64,000 bases of DNA from Streptomyces aculeolatus (GTDB lineage Bacteria > Actinomycetota > Actinomycetes > Streptomycetales > Streptomycetaceae): NCBI RefSeq assembly GCF_020400605.1, contig NZ_JAINRD010000019.1, positions 1 to 64,000 of the forward strand, given 5' to 3'. A model generated the notes under the pieces. That model was not told the origin of the DNA, ran no database searches, and was given only the letters and a program-made list of their open reading frames with translations. The position numbers and the translations under genes were made by a program. Each line of letters begins with the position of its first letter. Positions within the stretch are counted from its first letter, which is position 1. Shown one piece after another: positions 48,173-57,456 of this stretch.

Positions 48173-50329
48173 ATGCGCCCACGCCGTGCTCTGCTCGTCC
48201 CCCTCACCGCCGCGCTCTCCGCCCTCCTCGCCCTCCCCCTCTCCGCCCAGGCCGCCGCACCACCGGCCTCCCCGCCCGTCGGCGTCGACGTGCTCTCCGG
48301 CCGCCCCGACTCCGTCACCGGCGGCGACGCCCTGCTCCGCGTCGAGGCCCCCGACCCCGGCGACGTACGCGTCCGGCTCAACGGCCGCGACGTCACCGGG
48401 CAGTTCGCCCCCGCCGGACCCGGCACGCTCACCGGCGTCGTCGACGGCGTACGCGACGGCCGCAACACCGTCACCGCCACCGCACCAGGCCACCGCACGG
48501 CCCGGCTCACCCTCACCGGCCACCCCGCCGAGGGCCCCGTCTTCTCCGGTCCGCACCAGCAGCCCTTCGTCTGCGAGACCGGCACCTTCCGGCTGCCCGT
48601 CGTCGGCGGCACCCTCGGCGACCCGCTCGACGCCGACTGCTCCGCGAAGACCCGCGTCGACTACTTCTACCGGAACACCGCCGGCGTCTACACCGCCTGG
48701 CCGGCCGGCGCCACCGCCTACCCCGCCGACCTCGGCCGCACCACCACCTCCACCGGCCGCAGCGTCCCGTTCATCGTGCGCATGGAGACCGGCACCGCCA
48801 ACCGCGGCATCTACCAGTCGACGATCCTCCACGACCCCCTCGCCGAGTCCGCCCCCGATCCCCGCACCCGCCCGGCCGGCTGGAACGGCCGCGCCGTCTA
48901 CACCCTCGGCGGCGGCTGCATCGGCGGCTGGTACCGGCAGGGCAACACCACCGGCGGCGTCACCGACGCCTTCATGCTCGGCCAGGGGTACGCCGTCATG
49001 TCGTCGTCCCTGAACGTCTTCGGCGCCAACTGCCACGACCTCACCGCCGCCGAGACCGCCATGACGGTCAAGGAGCGGTTCACCGAGGCGTACGGGCCGG
49101 TCGACCACACCATCGGCTTCGGCTGCTCCGGCGGTTCGTACCAGGCGTACCAGATCGTCGACAACTACCCGGGCATCCTCGACGGCATCCTGCCCGCCTG
49201 CTCCTTCCCCGACGTGGGCTTCGCGATGACGCACCGCGTCACCGACACCCGCCTGCTCACCGAGTACTTCGCCGGCGACACCGACCTGGCCTGGACCGAC
49301 GAGCAGAAGCGGGCCGTCACCGGCTTCGCCTCGTACGCGGTCGCCACCGGCACCCAGGGCGACGCCGCGCGCATCGACCCGACGGGCAACTGCGGCGTGC
49401 TGCCGGAGGAGTTGCGCTACGACCCGGAGACCAACCCGCACGGCGCGCGCTGTGACCTCTACGACCACGCCATCAACGTCTACGGCCCCGACCCGCGCAC
49501 CGGCTTCGCCCGCCGCCCGCTCGACAACGTCGGCGTGCAGTACGGCCTCGGCGCGCTGGCCGCCGGGACGATCGACAAGCAGCAGTTCCTGGAGCTGAAC
49601 GAGCGCGTCGGCGGCTACGACCACGACGCCCGCATCGTCGGCGACCGCACCACCGCGGACCCCCTGGCCACCCGCACCGCGTACCGCACCGGCCGGCTCA
49701 CCAACGGCGGCGGCGGCCTGAAGGACGTGCCGATCATCGAGTACCGCGCGTACGTCGACGACGCCCCGAAGGGTGACACCCACCTGCGCTACTACTCCCT
49801 GTCCATGCGCAAGCGCCTGGCGAAGGCCAACGGCACCGCGGCCAACATGGTCAGCCTCATGGAGGACAACCGCTACGGCGGCCAGAGCACGGCCAGCCCG
49901 CTGGTCCGCCACTCGCTGGTGATGATGGACCGCTGGCTCACGAACCTCGACGCAGACACCTCCGCCGCGCCGCGCATCGACAAGATCACGGCGGCGAAGC
50001 CGGACGGGCTGCGGGAGGGCTGCAACACCCGCGACGCCGAGCCCCGGTTCGTCGCCGAGGCGCTGGACCGCGACCCGGACAGCACCTGCGAGCGGCTCTA
50101 CCCGTCGAACTCCTTCCCGCGCGAGGTCGCGGGGGAGGACATCGCCACGGACGTGATCAAGTGCCGTACGGAGCCGCCGCGGCGGGACGCGTACGCGCGC
50201 GAGTACGGCGTGACGTGGACGGACGCCGAGTGGCGCCGGCTGCGGTCCGTCTTCGACCGGGGCGTCTGCGACTACTCCCGGGCGGGGGTGGGGCAGCAGG
50301 GTCTTGCGGGGACCTGGCTCTCCTTCTGA
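48173..50329 (+). CDS. Secreted DUF6351 alpha/beta-hydrolase-like protein
   Basis: A 718-residue exported protein: signal peptide (R-R-A-L-L-V-P-L-T-A-A-L-S-A-L-L-A-L-P-L-S-A-Q-A-A-A), a ~110-residue Ig-like N-terminal domain, then a large hydrolase-like body with the nucleophile elbow G-F-G-C-S-G-G-S (Ser319). Similar to DUF6351 proteins, which relate to tannase/feruloyl-esterase-like hydrolases. Several Cys pairs (C-E-T-G, D-A-D-C, G-N-C-G, R-C-D, E-G-C, T-C-E-R) suggest disulfides. ATG 48173 follows GGAGG. It stands alone in orientation with a 140-bp upstream region. Substrate unknown. Confidence 0.82.
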   Translation: MRPRRALLVPLTAALSALLALPLSAQAAAPPASPPVGVDVLSGRPDSVTGGDALLRVEAPDPGDVRVRLNGRDVTGQFAPAGPGTLTGVVDGVRDGRNTVTATAPGHRTARLTLTGHPAEGPVFSGPHQQPFVCETGTFRLPVVGGTLGDPLDADCSAKTRVDYFYRNTAGVYTAWPAGATAYPADLGRTTTSTGRSVPFIVRMETGTANRGIYQSTILHDPLAESAPDPRTRPAGWNGRAVYTLGGGCIGGWYRQGNTTGGVTDAFMLGQGYAVMSSSLNVFGANCHDLTAAETAMTVKERFTEAYGPVDHTIGFGCSGGSYQAYQIVDNYPGILDGILPACSFPDVGFAMTHRVTDTRLLTEYFAGDTDLAWTDEQKRAVTGFASYAVATGTQGDAARIDPTGNCGVLPEELRYDPETNPHGARCDLYDHAINVYGPDPRTGFARRPLDNVGVQYGLGALAAGTIDKQQFLELNERVGGYDHDARIVGDRTTADPLATRTAYRTGRLTNGGGGLKDVPIIEYRAYVDDAPKGDTHLRYYSLSMRKRLAKANGTAANMVSLMEDNRYGGQSTASPLVRHSLVMMDRWLTNLDADTSAAPRIDKITAAKPDGLREGCNTRDAEPRFVAEALDRDPDSTCERLYPSNSFPREVAGEDIATDVIKCRTEPPRRDAYAREYGVTWTDAEWRRLRSVFDRGVCDYSRAGVGQQGLAGTWLSF

Positions 50330-50406
50330 GGGTTTGCGCAGTTGGACGCGTACAAGCCTCAGACCGCTCTCATCCGGTTCTCAGGGAGCCTCGGTAGCCT
50401 GCATGC

Positions 50407-51645
50407 ATGAGTGGAATGGCACCTGCAGGGTGGTATCCCGACCCGGACCGGAGCGACGACGAGTCGCCGAGGGAGCGGAGGTGGGACGGTGAAGGCTGGA
50501 CGGACGAGGTCAGGCCCGCTGCTGTCGCCCCAGATGTCCCTGCGCAGAGCCCCGAAGGGGCCGGCGGTGCCGGGGGTCCGGACGGGCCCGCGGCCCCCGC
50601 GGCGCCCCCGTTCCCCGGGCCCGCCCCGCAGGACGCTCCGCCCGGCGGCGCGCACGAGGCGCCCACGGAAGTCCTGTCCGGCGGCCACGCGGAACCACCG
50701 GGCCCCGCGGGCCCGTACGGCGGGAAGCGCTGGAAGGGCAGGCGCCCGCTGGCGCTCGGCATAGCCATCGGCGTGGCCGCCGCGGCGCTCGTCGGCGGCG
50801 GCATCGCCGGCGGGTACGCGCTGTGGGGCGGCGACGACGGCGACGAGGCCGGCAGCGGCCCCGTGGTCTACGGGCCGGACGGCGAGCCCCGCTCCCCGGG
50901 CCCCGGCGAGGGGCCGGGCGGCGGTCCCGGCGGCGGCTCCGGCGGCGGCTCCGGCGGCGGCTCGGGCGGCGGCCCCGGCGAGTCGCCCGGTCCCCAGGAC
51001 CCCGAGGGCGGCGAACAGGACCCCGGCGACCCCGACGGCGGCGGGCCGCCGCTGGAGGTGCCCAGCGAGGACGGCTTCGCCACGGACCTGGCCAGCGGCA
51101 TCAAGATCCCGGTGCCGGACGGCTGGAAGGGGCAGTCCGGGCAGATAGGCGCCTCGGTGACGGTGGGCGAGTACAAGTGCCCGACGTCACCGAAGGACAC
51201 CTGCGTACGCGGCGGGGTGAACTCCGCGCCGGCCCTGGCCCTGGGCCTCGACGGGAGCAGCCCGAAGCGGATCGCCGAGAAGGACATCGAGCCCAACGCG
51301 GAGGCGTCGTACGGCGACGAGGCGTACGGCGGCATCACCTCGCACGACGAGGTGGAGTCCGGCGAGGTCGAGGTGGCCGGCGAGAAGGGCTACCTGGTGC
51401 GCTGGAAGGTCGTGACGAAGGAGGGCGACGACGGCTACGTGCAGTCGCTCGCGTTCCCGTCCCCGGCGAACCCGGACACGCTGGTCCTGGTCCGGGCCGG
51501 CTTCGACATCGGCGACGAGGCGCCCGCGCTGGACGAGCTGGAAGAGATCACGGACGGCATCGAGAAGTCCGAGGGCGGCGCGGGCCTGCCCGGCGGGGGC
51601 GGACAGCCGGCGAGCCTCGCGCGGGCGGTGACCGGGGCGGGGTGA
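50407..51645 (+). CDS. DUF2510 single-span membrane protein
   Basis: A 412-residue protein. Residues 5-35 are DUF2510 (G-W-Y-P-D-P...R-R-W-D-G-E-G-W-T-D). A Pro/Gly-rich stretch leads to one membrane helix at about 115-140 (L-A-L-G-I-A-I-G-V-A-A-A-A-L-V-G-G-G). Outside follow a G-G-G-S tether (175-200) and a compact domain (P-V-P-D-G-W-K-G...Y-K-C-P...T-C-V-R-G-G-V-N) with two Cys that probably pair. Sensor-like or scaffold roles are typical, not proven. It ends before a strong bidirectional terminator. Confidence 0.85.
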   Translation: MSGMAPAGWYPDPDRSDDESPRERRWDGEGWTDEVRPAAVAPDVPAQSPEGAGGAGGPDGPAAPAAPPFPGPAPQDAPPGGAHEAPTEVLSGGHAEPPGPAGPYGGKRWKGRRPLALGIAIGVAAAALVGGGIAGGYALWGGDDGDEAGSGPVVYGPDGEPRSPGPGEGPGGGPGGGSGGGSGGGSGGGPGESPGPQDPEGGEQDPGDPDGGGPPLEVPSEDGFATDLASGIKIPVPDGWKGQSGQIGASVTVGEYKCPTSPKDTCVRGGVNSAPALALGLDGSSPKRIAEKDIEPNAEASYGDEAYGGITSHDEVESGEVEVAGEKGYLVRWKVVTKEGDDGYVQSLAFPSPANPDTLVLVRAGFDIGDEAPALDELEEITDGIEKSEGGAGLPGGGGQPASLARAVTGAG

Positions 51646-51697
51646 ACCCGGCGGCGCGGTGAGCCACGGCGGACACCTCCGGGACGCCGTGCGGCGC

Positions 51698-51727
51698 GCC
51701 CGGGGTCGTACCCGTACGACCCCGGGC
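51698..51727. terminator. Bidirectional hairpin between convergent genes
   Basis: Perfect 14-bp arms at 51698-51711 (GCCCGGGGTCGTAC) and 51714-51727 with a 2-base loop. It lies between the stops of the DUF2510 gene (51645) and the FadD-like gene (51751), so it can terminate both. Confidence 0.8.
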
Positions 51728-51750
51728 ACCGCCGACGCCCGGACCCGCGC

Positions 51751-53661
51751 TCAACTCTCGTACAGGCCCTCGATCTCCTGCGCGTACGCCGCCTCCACCG
51801 CGTGCCGCTTCACCTTCAGCGACGGCGTCAGCATCCCGTTCTCCTCCGTGAACTCCCCGTCCACGATCACGAACCGGCGGATCGACTCCGCCCGCGACAC
51901 CGCCTCGTTCGCGTGGTCCACCGCCCGCTGCACGTCCGCCCGCAGCTCCGGGTCGTCCACCAGCTCCGCGAGCGGCGTGTCCCGCGCGCGCTTGCGTACC
52001 GCCAGCCAGTGCGTCATAGCCTCCGGCTCCAGCGTCACCAGCGCCGCCACGTACGCCCGCTTGTCGCCCACGACCAGCACCTGCCCCACCGGCGGCCGGC
52101 TGCGCAGCCGGTCCTCCAGCACCGCGGGCGAGACGTTCTTGCCGCCGGTGGTGATGAGGAGGTCCTTCTTCCGGCCGGTGATCGTGAGGTAGCCGTCCTC
52201 GTCCAGCGCCCCGAGGTCGCCGGTCGCGAACCAGTCGTCCGCCAGCACCTCCTCGGTCGCCTCCGGGTTCCGCCAGTACTCGCCGAAGACGATGCCGCCC
52301 TTGATCAGCACCTCCCCGTCGTCGGCGATGCGGACCGCCGTGCCCGGCAGCGGCCGCCCCACCGTGCCGGGGCGGGGGCGCAGCGGCGGGCTGATGGTGG
52401 CGGCGGCGGTGGTCTCGGTGAGGCCGTAGCCCTCGTAGATGACGATGCCCGCGGCGTAGAAGAACAGGTTGAGGTCGCGGTCGAGCGGGGAGGCGCCGCT
52501 GATGGCGTAGTTGAGCCGGCCGCCCAGCTCCTTGCGGATGCGCCGGTAGACCAGCAGGTCGTACAGGCCCCACGCCAGGGTCAGCCGGAGCCCGGGGCCC
52601 TTGCCGGTGCCGAGGAACCTGTTCAGGTGGGCCTCGCCGAAGCGCACCGCGATGCGGTCGGCGCGGTCGAACGACGAGCCGCGGCCGAGCTTCTCCGCCA
52701 TCTCCCGGCCGGTGTGGTGGATCTTCTCGAAGAGGTACGGGACGCCGACGAGGAACGTCGGCCTGAAGACCTTGAACTCCGGCCGCAGCTCGTCGGGTTT
52801 GATCGACGGCCAGTGGCCGATCTCGATGCGCGCCGACAGGCAGGCGATCTGGATGGCCCGGCCGAGGATGTGGGCGAGCGGCAGGAAGAGGAGCGTCGAG
52901 GCGGTCTGCCCGGTGACCTCCTTGAAGATGGGGTGCAGTAGTTCGACGCTGTTGGCGGCCTCGGCGTGCAGGTTGCCGTGGGTGAGGACGCAGCCCTTGG
53001 GCCGGCCGGTGGTGCCGGAGGTGTAGCAGAGGGTGGCGATGGTGTCGGGGGTGAGGGCGGCGCGGCGCTTGGCGATCTCCTGGTCGGGTACGTCCCGGCC
53101 GAGGGCCTTCAGCTCGTCGAGGCAGCCGGCGTCGAGCTGCCAGACGCGTGCCTGGCCGGAGGCGGTGCGCACGGTCTCCTCGTTGGCGGCGCTCTCGGCG
53201 ACGACGAAGCGGGTGCCGGAGTCGCGCAGGATCCACTCGACCTGGTCGGCGGAGGAGGTCGCGTACACGGGGACGGACTGGCCGCCTGCCGCCCAGACGG
53301 CGAAGTCCAGCACGCACCACTCGTAGCGCGTACGGGACATGATCGCGACCCGCCCGCCGGGTTCGAGCCCGGCGGCGACCAGGCCCTTGGCCACCGCCGT
53401 CACCTCGTCGGCGAACGCGCCGGCCGTGACCGGCACCCATCGGCCGCCCTCCTTGCGGCGGATGACCGTGGCGCCGGGGTCCTCGGCGGCGTTGGTGTAG
53501 GGGATGTCGGCGACGGCGCTGCCGCGGGCGGGGGGCGGCGCGGCGAGCCAGGGGACGGCGGCTTCGCGGACGACGCCGCCGTCGGTGCGTACGTCGACGG
53601 GGGCGCGCTCGGCGAGATCCGAGCGCTTCCGCGCGGCCTTGAGGTCCTTGCGTACGCTCAC
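51751..53661 (-). CDS. Long-chain fatty-acid-CoA ligase
   Basis: A 636-residue ANL-superfamily ligase: P-loop Y-T-S-G-T-T-G-R-P-K (213-222), E-G-Y-G-L-T-E-T-T, W-F-A-T-G-D-L-G...G-R-K-K-D-L-L-I-T-T-G-G-K-N and the C-terminal catalytic Lys region L-T-P-S-L-K-V-K-R. Activates fatty acids to acyl-CoA with ATP. Similar in length and motifs to FadD15-like enzymes. GTG 53661 follows AAGGAGAG. The thiolase gene ends 25 bp upstream on the same strand, so the two share a transcript and supply the linked beta-oxidation module. Confidence 0.93.
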   Translation of the reverse strand: MSVRKDLKAARKRSDLAERAPVDVRTDGGVVREAAVPWLAAPPPARGSAVADIPYTNAAEDPGATVIRRKEGGRWVPVTAGAFADEVTAVAKGLVAAGLEPGGRVAIMSRTRYEWCVLDFAVWAAGGQSVPVYATSSADQVEWILRDSGTRFVVAESAANEETVRTASGQARVWQLDAGCLDELKALGRDVPDQEIAKRRAALTPDTIATLCYTSGTTGRPKGCVLTHGNLHAEAANSVELLHPIFKEVTGQTASTLLFLPLAHILGRAIQIACLSARIEIGHWPSIKPDELRPEFKVFRPTFLVGVPYLFEKIHHTGREMAEKLGRGSSFDRADRIAVRFGEAHLNRFLGTGKGPGLRLTLAWGLYDLLVYRRIRKELGGRLNYAISGASPLDRDLNLFFYAAGIVIYEGYGLTETTAAATISPPLRPRPGTVGRPLPGTAVRIADDGEVLIKGGIVFGEYWRNPEATEEVLADDWFATGDLGALDEDGYLTITGRKKDLLITTGGKNVSPAVLEDRLRSRPPVGQVLVVGDKRAYVAALVTLEPEAMTHWLAVRKRARDTPLAELVDDPELRADVQRAVDHANEAVSRAESIRRFVIVDGEFTEENGMLTPSLKVKRHAVEAAYAQEIEGLYES

Positions 53662-53686
53662 GCTCTCTCCTTCGGGTAGCGGAGGT

Positions 53687-55027
53687 TCAGGCTTCGAGCA
53701 GCGCCGTGACGCCCTGGCCGCCGGCGGCGCAGATGGAGATCAGCCCCCGTACGGGCGCGTCGTCGCCGGCCGCGCGCGCCGCCGCCCGCTCGTGCAGCAG
53801 CTTCGCCAGCGTCGCGACGATCCGCCCGCCGGTCGCGGCGAAGGGGTGCCCGGCGGCGAGGGAGGAGCCGGCGACGTTCAGCCGCTGCCGGTCGAGGGTG
53901 CCCAGCGGCCCGTCGAGGCCGAGGCGCTCCTTGCAGAACACCGGGTCCTCCCAGGCGGCGAGCGTGGCGAGGACCTGGGAGGCGAACGCCTCGTGGATCT
54001 CGTACAGGTCGAGGTCCGCCAGGCCCAGCCCGGCGTCGGCCAGCAGCCTGGGCACGACGTACGCGGGCGCCATCAGCAGCCCGTCCGGTCCTGCCACGAA
54101 GTCGACCGCGCCGGTGCGCGCGTGCGTGAGGTACGCCAGCACCGGCAGCCCGCGCTCCGCGGCCCACTCCTCGCTCGCCAGCAGCACGGTGGCCGCGCCG
54201 TCGGTCAGCGGGGTGGAGTTGCCGGCGGTCATGGTGGCGTCCGGGTCCGCGGTGCCGAACACCGGTTTCAGCCGGGCCAGTTTGCCGGGCGTCGAGTCCG
54301 GGCGCAGGTTCTCGTCGCGGTCCAGCCCGCGGAAGGGCGTGAGCAGGTCGGCGAAGAAGCCCGCGTCGTACGCGGCGGCCAGCCGGCGGTGGCTGGTGGC
54401 GGCCAGCTCGTCCTGCGCGGCGCGCGGCACCCGCCGTTCGCGGGCGGTGAGCGCGGCGTGCTCGCCCATGGACAGCCCGGTGCGCGGCTCGGCGTTGCGC
54501 GGGATGTCGGGTACGACGTGCCGCGGGCGGAGCCCGGCGAGGGCGGCGGCGCGCCGGCCGGCGGACTTCTGCCGCCGGGCGTGGAGCAGCACGCGGCGCA
54601 GGCCGTCGTTGAGGCCGAGGGGCGCGTCGCTGGCGGTGTCGACGCCGCCGGCGACGCCCGCGTCGATCTGGCCGAGCGCGATCTTGTTGGCGACGAGGAG
54701 CACCGCCTGCAACCCGGTGCCGCACGCCTGCTGGATGTCGTAGGCGGGGGTGCGGTGGTCGAGCCTGCTGCCGAGGACGACCTCGCGGGCGAGGTTGAAG
54801 TCGCGGCTGTGCTTGAGCACGGCGCCGGCGACGAACTCGTCGAGCAGCGCGCCGCGCAGCCCGTACCGCTCGACCAGGCCGTCGAGGGCGGCGGAGAGCA
54901 TCTCCTGGTTGGACGCGGTGGCGTACGCGCCGTCGGCGCGGGCGAAAGGGAGCCGGTTGCCGCCGACGATCGCGACGCGCCGCGGGCCGCCGTCCGTACG
55001 CCCGCCCGTCCTCGCCGGTGTCGTCAT
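53687..55027 (-). CDS. Acetyl-CoA C-acyltransferase (FadA2/FadI-like thiolase)
   Basis: A 446-residue thiolase with nucleophile Cys102 (Q-Q-A-C-G-T-G-L-Q), His394 (A-A-G-H-P-F-A-A-T-G-G-R) and second Cys433 (I-C-A-A-G-G-Q-G). It cleaves or forms 3-ketoacyl-CoA. ATG 55027. It is divergent from the FabG4-type gene with tandem operators between them. In mycobacteria the equivalent group FadA2-FabG4-HtdX has the same divergent order, which supports the assignment. Confidence 0.93.
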   Translation of the reverse strand: MTTPARTGGRTDGGPRRVAIVGGNRLPFARADGAYATASNQEMLSAALDGLVERYGLRGALLDEFVAGAVLKHSRDFNLAREVVLGSRLDHRTPAYDIQQACGTGLQAVLLVANKIALGQIDAGVAGGVDTASDAPLGLNDGLRRVLLHARRQKSAGRRAAALAGLRPRHVVPDIPRNAEPRTGLSMGEHAALTARERRVPRAAQDELAATSHRRLAAAYDAGFFADLLTPFRGLDRDENLRPDSTPGKLARLKPVFGTADPDATMTAGNSTPLTDGAATVLLASEEWAAERGLPVLAYLTHARTGAVDFVAGPDGLLMAPAYVVPRLLADAGLGLADLDLYEIHEAFASQVLATLAAWEDPVFCKERLGLDGPLGTLDRQRLNVAGSSLAAGHPFAATGGRIVATLAKLLHERAAARAAGDDAPVRGLISICAAGGQGVTALLEA

Positions 55028-55092
55028 CGCCGCGCTCCCTCCCTCGCCGGCCCGCGGCTCCTTGTGCGCCGGGGGCCCCGTCCCTACGCTCC

Positions 55093-55123
55093 TTACTCCG
55101 CAGTAAACTTACTCAGCCGTAAG
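55093..55123. promoter_or_regulatory. Tandem TTAC/GTAA operators at the FabG4-thiolase promoter
   Basis: Site A TTACTCCGCAGTAA (55093-55106; perfect 5-bp arms, 4-base centre) and site B CTTACTCAGCCGTAAG (55108-55123; perfect 5-bp arms, 6-base centre) have centres exactly 16 bp apart. Site B runs into the AAGGAG of the FabG4 gene. A similar pair with the same 16-bp spacing lies at 58152-58182. Confidence 0.82.
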
Positions 55124-55133
55124 GAGATTGCCA

Positions 55134-56498
55134 ATGGCCGATCGCTACCAGAAATTCACGAGCCGCGGAGCCGGGGCCGTCGTCGCCAAGAGGCTCGGTC
55201 TCCCGCGGCCCGCGCGCCTGGAGCGGTACCGGCCGGGGCAGCCCGTGGCACGCGGGCCCGTCGTGCTCGGCGGCGCGCCGGGCGGGCGGCTGCACAAGAC
55301 CCTGCGCGAACTGCTGGACGCGGTAGGCGCGGAGACGGTGCCGGCGGACGCGGCCGGGGCGGCGGCCGAGCCGTCCGTACGGGCCGGGGCGCTGGTCTTC
55401 GACGCCACCGGCATCGACTCCTCCGCCGGGCTGCGCGCGCTCTACGACTTCCTCCACCCCCGGATGCGCGAACTCGCCCCCTGCGGGCGCGTCGTGGTCG
55501 TCGGCACCCCGCCGGAGGACGCCGCCGGGACGGGGGAGGCGGTGGCGCAGCGGGCGCTGGAGGGGTTCACCAGGTCGGTGGGCAAGGAACTGCGGAACGG
55601 CTCGACTGCGCATCTGCTGCTCGTCGCGCCGGGCGCCGAGGGCGGGGTGGAGTCGACGCTGCGCTTCGCGCTGTCGGCGCGCTCGGCGTACGTCTCGGGG
55701 CAGGCGCTGCGTATCACCGGTACGGCGCCGGTGCCGCGGACCGCGGACTGGGAGCGGCCGCTCGCGGGGAGGACGGCGATGGTCACGGGGGCGTCGCGGG
55801 GGATCGGCGCGGTGGTGGCCGAGACGCTGCACCGGGACGGGGCGCGGGTGGTGTGCCTGGACGTCGCCGCGCAGCGCGCGGAGCTGGCGGCGGTGGCGGC
55901 CCGGTCCGGCGGCGGGGCGCTGGAGCTGGACATCACTTCGGCGGACGCGGGGGACCGGCTCGCCGCGTACCTGGACGAACACCACGCGGGAGTCGACGTC
56001 GTCGTGCACAACGCGGGCATCACCCGCGACAAGACGCTGGGGCGGATGAGCGCCGACCAGTGGGACGCGGTCGTCGGCGTCAACCTCACCGCCGTCGAGA
56101 CCCTCACCGCCCGCCTCCTCGGCGACGGCCTGCTGCGCGCGGACGGCCGGATCGTGTGCACCTCCTCGATCTCCGGCATCGCGGGCAACGTCGGCCAGAC
56201 CAACTACGCCGCGAGCAAGGCGGGGCTCATCGGCTACGTCCGGGCGACGGCCACGGCCCCGGCGGCGGCCGGACGCGGTGTGACGGTCAACGCGGTCGCG
56301 CCCGGGTTCATCGAGACCCGGATGACGGCGACGGTCCCGCTGGTGATCCGCGAGGCGGGCCGGCGCATGAACAGCCTGAAGCAGGGCGGCCTGCCGGTCG
56401 ACGTGGCGGAGGCGGTGGCGTACCTGGCGGCGCCGGGCAGCGGGGCCGTGACGGGACAGGTGCTGCGGGTGTGCGGCCAGGCCCTGCTGGGGGCATGA
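55134..56498 (+). CDS. 3-oxoacyl-thioester reductase, high-molecular-weight FabG (FabG4-like)
   Basis: A 454-residue SDR about twice the usual FabG length. An N-terminal flavodoxin-like half (1-205) lacks a nucleotide motif; the C-terminal half has T-G-A-S-R-G-I-G (218-225), catalytic Ser345, Tyr358 and Lys362 (Y-A-A-S-K). This is the HMW-FabG layout of mycobacterial FabG4, which reduces 3-oxoacyl-CoA with NADH. ATG 55134 follows AAGGAG. A MaoC gene begins 1 base after its stop, so the pair is an operon. Confidence 0.92.
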   Translation: MADRYQKFTSRGAGAVVAKRLGLPRPARLERYRPGQPVARGPVVLGGAPGGRLHKTLRELLDAVGAETVPADAAGAAAEPSVRAGALVFDATGIDSSAGLRALYDFLHPRMRELAPCGRVVVVGTPPEDAAGTGEAVAQRALEGFTRSVGKELRNGSTAHLLLVAPGAEGGVESTLRFALSARSAYVSGQALRITGTAPVPRTADWERPLAGRTAMVTGASRGIGAVVAETLHRDGARVVCLDVAAQRAELAAVAARSGGGALELDITSADAGDRLAAYLDEHHAGVDVVVHNAGITRDKTLGRMSADQWDAVVGVNLTAVETLTARLLGDGLLRADGRIVCTSSISGIAGNVGQTNYAASKAGLIGYVRATATAPAAAGRGVTVNAVAPGFIETRMTATVPLVIREAGRRMNSLKQGGLPVDVAEAVAYLAAPGSGAVTGQVLRVCGQALLGA

Positions 56499-56499
56499 G

Positions 56500-57456
56500 G
56501 TGGAGACACGGGAGTTGAGGAGAGCGCCCCGGCTGCTGCCGCTGTACGGGCGGGCGGTGGTGCCGAAGCGCCGGAGGCGGGCGCACGGGGCGGAGACCGG
56601 CGCCGCGGAAGCTCCCGGGACCTCGGCGCAGGCCGGGACCGGGGCGGAAGTCGGAGCGGTCGCCGGGCTGCCCTACGTTCCCCAGCGCCGCCTGGTCCTC
56701 CCCGACGTACGCCCCGACCCGGCCAGGCTGCGCCGCTACGCCGCCGTCTGCGGCTTCCCCGACGACGGCCGGCTCCCGGCCACGTACCCGCACGTCGTGG
56801 CCTTCCCGCTCGCCATGTCCCTCATGGCGGAACGCGACTTCCCCTTCCCGCTGCTCGGCCTCGTCCACCTCGCCAACCGGGTCGAGCACCTGCGCCCCGT
56901 CGGGGCCGGCGAGCGGCTGACGTACGCCGTCGCGACGGGCCGCCCGCGGCCGCACCCGAAGGGCACCGCGTTCCCGGTCACCGCCCAGGCGCGGCTGCGC
57001 GGCGAGACGGTGTGGCGCTCGACGAGCACGTACCTGAGCCGCGGCCCGGGCGGCGGCGAGGCGGCCGACCGCGAACCCGGGGTGCCGGACGTCACCGCCG
57101 CGGAGCGGGAGGAGAGCTGGCGCCTGCCGGGCTCGCTGGGCCGCTCGTACGGCGCGGCCTCCGGCGACCGCAACCCCATCCACCTGCACCCGCTGGCCGC
57201 CCGCGTGTTCGGCTTCCGGCGCGCGATCGCGCACGGGATGTGGACCAAGGCGCGCTGCCTGGCGGCGCTGGCGGACGGACTCCCCGGGGCATACGCGGTG
57301 GACGTGGCGTTCCGTGCGCCGGTGCTGCTGCCGGCGGCGGTGCGCTTCCGCGCGCAGCGGGCCGAAGCCGCGGCGGACGGCTGGGTGTTCGACGTACGCG
57401 GCGCGGACGGCGCCCGCACGCACCTGCGCGGCGCGGTCTCATCCCTTGCCGGGTGA
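56500..57456 (+). CDS. MaoC-like enoyl/3-hydroxyacyl-thioester dehydratase (HtdX-like)
   Basis: A 318-residue double-hotdog dehydratase. The C-terminal hydratase motif is Y-G-A-A-S-G-D-R-N-P-I-H-L-H with H-G-M-W further on; Asp and His supply catalysis. The N-terminal hotdog is degenerate, and a basic/Ala-rich leader of about 50 residues precedes it. It hydrates enoyl thioesters to 3-hydroxyacyl, matching FabG4. GTG 56500 overlaps the Shine-Dalgarno of nothing and lies 1 base past the FabG stop, so expression is coupled. Equivalent to mycobacterial HtdX next to FabG4. Its end overlaps the convergent TetR gene by 18 bases. Confidence 0.9.
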   Translation: METRELRRAPRLLPLYGRAVVPKRRRRAHGAETGAAEAPGTSAQAGTGAEVGAVAGLPYVPQRRLVLPDVRPDPARLRRYAAVCGFPDDGRLPATYPHVVAFPLAMSLMAERDFPFPLLGLVHLANRVEHLRPVGAGERLTYAVATGRPRPHPKGTAFPVTAQARLRGETVWRSTSTYLSRGPGGGEAADREPGVPDVTAAEREESWRLPGSLGRSYGAASGDRNPIHLHPLAARVFGFRRAIAHGMWTKARCLAALADGLPGAYAVDVAFRAPVLLPAAVRFRAQRAEAAADGWVFDVRGADGARTHLRGAVSSLAG

